From the NCBI RefSeq assembly GCF_048268305.1, contig NZ_JBLWVT010000008.1, positions 124,001 through 188,000 on the forward strand: a stretch of DNA of 64,000 nucleotides. The letters run 5' to 3'. The notes beneath the pieces are model-generated. The model saw only the letters and a list, made by a program, of their open reading frames with translations, ran no database searches and was not told the DNA's origin. This document shows, piece by piece, positions 60,625 to 64,000 of this stretch (position 1 is the stretch's first letter; each line of letters begins with the position of its first letter). The translations under genes and the position numbers were made by a program. This DNA is from Pseudodonghicola sp048268305 (GTDB taxonomy: Bacteria; Pseudomonadota; Alphaproteobacteria; Rhodobacterales; Rhodobacteraceae).

Positions 60625-61368
60625 TCAGATCAAGTTCAGAACCTTGTCACGGAACCGCAGATTGCGCGCGCGGGCGTCGTCCAGCACGCCCACGCGCCGC
60701 TCCGCCCGGGCGATCGCGGCCGGCCAATCCTCTGGCCCGGCCATCACCGGCGCGTCGCGGAAGAAGTGAAACTTCCGGTTGAACGGCACACAGAGCACTC
60801 GACGTCCCAGGCACATCGCCCAATAGGTGCCGTGATAGGAATTGGTCACCACCGTCTCGCCGCTGGCGAGAAAGTCGATCGCCTCCGCCATGGTGCCGCC
60901 GCGATTGCTGCGCTCCGGGATGCCCGGCACCCGCACCATCCCGTCCGATTTCGTCGCATGGGTGAACAGTACCACCGGGTGGCGAGGCGGTGGCGGCGCC
61001 TCGAACAGGGGCGAAAGCGCCGAGGCGCAGGGCACGTAATCAACCTTGGGCACGCCCCAATTGCGTGAGGACAGCAGCGCGCAGTGACCCTGAAGGATGT
61101 CGAATTCGATGCTGCCGGCGTCCTTGGGCGAAATCCCTACCCCCCAGACCACCCGCCTGTCGGCGCGCCTGGTCTGAGCGATGACCGAGCGGACGCAATC
61201 GCGAAACACCTGCCCGCCGCCCAGAACCGCCAGCCGGCAATCGGGCACATCATCCTGAAAATCAAAGAACCTATGTGGCCCGAGATCAAGGTAATCTCCG
61301 GGAGAGCTGGCCAAATCCCCCACATTCCGGGTGTTTCGGCGATGCACGTAAGCGGTGACGAAGGCCAT
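60625..61368 (-). CDS. Polysaccharide pyruvyl transferase family protein
   Basis: A 247-aa protein of the polysaccharide pyruvyl transferase (PF04230-type) family. Recognisable parts are RNTRNVGDLASSPGDYLDLG near the start (the N-GD motif), LAVLGGGQVFRD, RVVWGVGISPKDAGSIEFDI, and the diagnostic VVTNSYHGTYWAMCLGRRVL with following PFNRKFHFFRD. It is shorter than typical members (300-400 aa) yet has both ends of the fold. No other exopolysaccharide or lipopolysaccharide genes are nearby, so the acceptor is unknown. It converges on the TRAP operon with five bases between their stop codons. Confidence 0.82.
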   Translation of the reverse strand: MAFVTAYVHRRNTRNVGDLASSPGDYLDLGPHRFFDFQDDVPDCRLAVLGGGQVFRDCVRSVIAQTRRADRRVVWGVGISPKDAGSIEFDILQGHCALLSSRNWGVPKVDYVPCASALSPLFEAPPPPRHPVVLFTHATKSDGMVRVPGIPERSNRGGTMAEAIDFLASGETVVTNSYHGTYWAMCLGRRVLCVPFNRKFHFFRDAPVMAGPEDWPAAIARAERRVGVLDDARARNLRFRDKVLNLI

Positions 61369-61408
61369 GTCTTCCCCTTAGGGATGGGACAAACCGATCG
61401 GGAAAAGT

Positions 61409-61484
61409 GGTGCCGCTGAAGGGACTCGAACCCCCGACCCCATCATTACGAATGACGTGCTCTACCAGCTGAGCTACAGCGGCC
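61409..61484 (-). tRNA. tRNA-Thr (anticodon CGT)
   Basis: A 76-base tRNA with CCA encoded. Acceptor stem GCCGCTG / CAGCGGC, D-arm GCTCAGCTGGTAGAGC, anticodon stem CGTCA / TGATG enclosing loop TTCGTAA with anticodon CGT, and T-arm with GGTTCGAGTCC. It decodes ACG. Confidence 0.96.
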
Positions 61485-61530
61485 CTGGTGCGCAGCGCTC
61501 TTAACACTGCGGCGCCGGGCAGAAAAGGGG

Positions 61531-63069
61531 TTATTTTCTCTCTTTCCCCTCTGACGTTTCGGTTTCCTCGGCGGTGCTGTCGATCACCTCCGGCACTATG
61601 GCAGCATCGGCCGCCGCAGGGATGTCCTCCGGTTCGACCGGCTCGGCCTCGGGGATATCTTCGGCCTCGGCCGCCTCGGCGCTGTGGTCCTCCAGCGCGC
61701 CGGTGATCAGCGGCAGCATGGCGCCGCCGATGGCACTGGTGATCTCGGGCGTGGCGGGGGTTTTCCAGCTCAGCGTATCGAAGGCATGGCAATTGGTGCA
61801 GAAGGGCGCCCATTCGGAATGGATCTGGCCGCAATTGTCGCAGACCCATTGCGGCCCGCGCGGTGCGGACAGCGCCTTGGCGAGCCAGCCACGCACCACC
61901 GCCTCCGGCGCACCCTCGCCACGTTCGATCGCCGCCATCAAAGTCAGCGCACGAGAATCCGGGGCCGTTTCCGCCAAACCGTCCAGCACCCGCCGGGCTT
62001 CGGGGAAATCCTCGGCCACGATGTTCAACTCGGCCGCGAGCAGGCGGGTTTCTGGATGTTCCGGGTGGATACGGGTCAGCGTCTTGAACCGCTTCACCCG
62101 CTCCTGCGGGGTCTCATCCGGGGCGATGGCCGCGAAGGCAGCGGCCAGGTCGGGGTGCGGCTGCGCCTCCCAGGCCTTCTTCAGCACGCGGATCGCGTTC
62201 TTCGGCTTGCCCTCGGCGATATAGGCGCGCGCCGCGAGTGCCGCGGCCGGCACCAGATCGGGCGACAGCCTGTTCGCCTCGATCGCGCGTTCGCGCGCCT
62301 CGAGGCTGATATCCTCGCGCGCCACATCGCGGGCCTCGGACAGGGCCAGCACCGCATCGCGGCGCTTGTAGACGTCGCGCGGCAGGTTGCCGGATTTCAG
62401 CTTGGCGGTCAGCGTCTTGCGGGCACCCGCCCAATCCTCGGCCTTGGCCTGCAGATCCAGCAGGAGGTTCTGGGTTTCCTCGTGCCGGGGCCGTAGCGCC
62501 AGCGCCTTTTCGGCCAGCTTGCGGGCGGTGTCGGTATCGCCCTCGGCCAGCTTCTGCTTCATGATGCCGCGGACGCCGACGAACCGGGTCTTGTCGTTGC
62601 CGACCAGCCGCTTGTAAGCATCAGCCGCGCGTTTGGTATCGCCCGCCAGTTCGGCCGCCTGGGCGGTCAGCAGGTCGGTGAGATCCGGCTTTTCCAGATA
62701 GCGCGCGGCGCGGTCGGCCTTGGCCAGCGCCAGCCGGCCTTCGCCCGAGGCCAGCGCCATCATGCCTTCGGCCAGCGCCTTGTAACCGCGCCGTTCCCGC
62801 CCCTTGTCGAAGAATCGCGACAGCGCGGTTTCATCGCCGTTGAGGAACTTCCACGTCGCCACCAGCAGCGACAGCAGCTTGAGAAACAGCCAGACCAGCG
62901 CCACCAGCGCCACCAGGGCGATCACCGATTGCAGCGGGCCGAGCGTATATTCGGTGCCGGCGACGGTGATCTGCACGCCACCGCTCATTTCCATGAGCAG
63001 ACCGGCCCCGAAAGCGAGCAGGGCGATGATGGCGACGAAGACCAGGATTTTCAGCAGCGACCACAGCAT
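61531..63069 (-). CDS. HemY-like tetratricopeptide membrane protein
   Basis: A 512-aa inner-membrane protein with the HemY N-terminal domain: two helices (LLKILVFVAIIALLAFGAGL and SVIALVALVALVWLFLKLLS) and the SRFFDKGRERRGYKALAEGM segment. A chain of TPR-type helices follows to about residue 400. A Cys-x2-Cys pair (WVCDNCGQIHSEWAPFCTNC, about 399-418) could bind zinc, and the tail is very acidic. The name comes from gene position in the haem operon of enterobacteria; it is not protoporphyrinogen oxidase HemY. GGGGGCATGAGAC precedes the ATG. It follows the mitofilin-like gene by 13 bp. Confidence 0.9.
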   Translation of the reverse strand: MLWSLLKILVFVAIIALLAFGAGLLMEMSGGVQITVAGTEYTLGPLQSVIALVALVALVWLFLKLLSLLVATWKFLNGDETALSRFFDKGRERRGYKALAEGMMALASGEGRLALAKADRAARYLEKPDLTDLLTAQAAELAGDTKRAADAYKRLVGNDKTRFVGVRGIMKQKLAEGDTDTARKLAEKALALRPRHEETQNLLLDLQAKAEDWAGARKTLTAKLKSGNLPRDVYKRRDAVLALSEARDVAREDISLEARERAIEANRLSPDLVPAAALAARAYIAEGKPKNAIRVLKKAWEAQPHPDLAAAFAAIAPDETPQERVKRFKTLTRIHPEHPETRLLAAELNIVAEDFPEARRVLDGLAETAPDSRALTLMAAIERGEGAPEAVVRGWLAKALSAPRGPQWVCDNCGQIHSEWAPFCTNCHAFDTLSWKTPATPEITSAIGGAMLPLITGALEDHSAEAAEAEDIPEAEPVEPEDIPAAADAAIVPEVIDSTAEETETSEGKERK

Positions 63070-63082
63070 GTCTCATGCCCCC

Positions 63083-64000
63083 TCAGTTCGTGTTCAGGCT
63101 TTGCGCCAGCGTATCCGCGGCAGCAATGGCGTTGGCGCGCAGATGGGCCAGGGCAGACCAGTCCGCCAGGGCGGCGCGGGCCGCCTCGGGCAGGCTGTCA
63201 ACCTCGGTCAGCGCGGCGGAGAGATTGCCGGCGGTCAGCGCCGCCTCGGCCCGCGACAGGATCGCGTCGGGATCGGCCCCCTCGCGTGGCGCGACAGAGC
63301 GGGCGCCAAGCTGGCGTTGCAGAAAGGCGGTCAGGCTGCGGTCGGTCCCCTTGGCCTGGGCCCGGGCGGCAGCCAGCGCGTCACGGGCAGCGGGGGCAAA
63401 GCCGTCACGCAGGGCGGCGAGGGTGACGACCCCGTCCTTCGCGGTAGCAGCAAGCGCATCGGGGACGGTGACGCCGCCGCTGCGCAATTCGGTCAGCAGG
63501 TTGTCATAGCCGGCACCGCTGTCGAGCGCGGCGCGCAGCTCTGCCAAGGCGGTGCGGTTGGCGGCAAGCTGCGCCGCCTCGGCCCCGCGCGCCTCGGTGG
63601 CGCGGGCATCGGCAACCATCTTTTCGACCTCAGCCCGCTGCGCAGACAGCGAATCCTTCATCGCCGTCAGTTCGCGTTCATAGGCGGCGACCGCCTCCGG
63701 CGCGGCGCCTTCGGTCAGCGGGCGTTTTTCCACCGCGGTCAGCCGGGTATCAAGCGCGGCCAGCCTGTCGGACAGCGGCGCAACGGCCTGCTTCAACTCT
63801 GCGACGGCGGTCTCAGCAGCCGTCGCCGTCTCGGCGGCGGATTGGGCCTGCGCCGTGATCGGGGAAAGATCAGGTTTGGCGGCGGCGATCTCGGCCTTGA
63901 GCGCAGCAAGCGCTTTTGCCTGGTCGGCAAGCTGCGCCTCGATCGCGGCGGTGGAACTGCCGGATTTCAGGGCGGCGGGCAGATAGGGCTCCAAGACGTC
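63083..64000 (-). CDS. Mitofilin-like membrane protein (COG4223 type), N-terminus outside the window
   Basis: The reading frame is open to the last base of the window, so the 305 residues visible are the C-terminal part; the TTG at 63994 is internal. The first 170 residues are Ala/Glu/Lys-rich heptads predicted to be coiled coil (IEAQLADQAKALAALKAEIA), then a helical C-terminal domain (ALRDGFAPAARDALAAARAQ; DAILSRAEAALTAGNLSAAL) as in alphaproteobacterial mitofilin homologues. In this class the gene usually lies between hemD and the HemY-like gene, as the downstream neighbour here supports. The expected N-terminal membrane anchor is not visible. Confidence 0.85.
   Translation of the reverse strand, partial: DVLEPYLPAALKSGSSTAAIEAQLADQAKALAALKAEIAAAKPDLSPITAQAQSAAETATAAETAVAELKQAVAPLSDRLAALDTRLTAVEKRPLTEGAAPEAVAAYERELTAMKDSLSAQRAEVEKMVADARATEARGAEAAQLAANRTALAELRAALDSGAGYDNLLTELRSGGVTVPDALAATAKDGVVTLAALRDGFAPAARDALAAARAQAKGTDRSLTAFLQRQLGARSVAPREGADPDAILSRAEAALTAGNLSAALTEVDSLPEAARAALADWSALAHLRANAIAAADTLAQSLNTN

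Noticed and set aside
1..64000. CRISPR arrays, prophage, insertion sequences, toxin-antitoxin pairs or biosynthetic clusters
   Set aside because: No regularly spaced repeats, transposase, integrase, phage structural, antitoxin-like or PKS/NRPS-type genes were seen in any frame.

Overview
The window reads as chromosome of a high-GC alphaproteobacterium, most probably a member of the Rhodobacteraceae (Rhodobacterales). The pointers are a MarR regulator and response regulator pair of the PetP/PetR type beside ilvE, a short Rhodobacter-type PE N-methyltransferase in an operon with psd and pssA, a HemY-like/mitofilin-like pair, a gltD-(two small genes)-gltB operon, and a short intergenic repeat of a kind common in this family. 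Genus cannot be fixed from the sequence alone. No insertion sequence, prophage, CRISPR array, rRNA or replication origin was seen.

Layout. 1-3.5 kb: 3' part of RNase R, then an MltB-type lytic transglycosylase. 3.7-8.9 kb: a four-gene polyamine-type ABC importer on the minus strand with unusually large permeases, followed by about 0.9 kb without a convincing gene. 9.8-16.3 kb: ilvE diverging from petP-petR, a secreted delta-class carbonic anhydrase, then xseB-ispA-dxs (isoprenoid precursors). 16.3-21.7 kb: an Lrp regulator diverging from ornithine cyclodeaminase, a C-terminal remnant of a CtlX-like hydrolase, and a LysR regulator diverging from an MHS-family symporter plus a hippurate-hydrolase-like M20 amidohydrolase. 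21.8-28.4 kb: an SDR protein, a probably frameshifted VOC protein, adenine deaminase overlapping AMP nucleosidase, HU and a cation diffusion facilitator. 28.6-30.7 kb: psd-pssA-pmtA, a complete route from CDP-diacylglycerol to PE and on to methylated PE (towards PC). 30.7-35.3 kb: EamA exporter, msrB-msrA, then queG, a GST and mtgA on the minus strand. 35.4-42.6 kb: the glutamate synthase operon. 42.8-48.4 kb: uppP, an NDUFA9-like protein, tRNA-Leu, an MscS channel and a nitronate monooxygenase. 48.5-57.5 kb: an acyl-CoA synthetase, then a urate/ureide catabolic cluster (puuD, LysR regulator, uraH, puuE-uraD fusion, allA, xanthine/urate permease, allE). 57.6-60.6 kb: a TRAP transporter behind a near-perfect operator palindrome. 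60.6-64 kb: a polysaccharide pyruvyl transferase family gene, tRNA-Thr, HemY-like protein and a mitofilin-like protein that runs off the window.

How the genes fit together. Two blocks concern purines: AMP nucleosidase and adenine deaminase turn AMP into adenine and then hypoxanthine, while the later cluster takes urate through 5-hydroxyisourate, OHCU, allantoin and allantoate, and ureidoglycine through ureidoglycolate to glyoxylate, urea and ammonia. The allantoate hydrolysis step and xanthine dehydrogenase are not in the window. Released nitrogen can enter glutamate through GltBD. The most noteworthy items are the delta-class carbonic anhydrase, the two decayed genes (CtlX-like and VOC), the repeat that supplies gene 3' ends, the large extra domain in the ABC permease, the two small uncharacterised genes inside the glt operon, and several clear inverted repeats in divergent intergenic regions. 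I did not find a wholly new multi-gene system.
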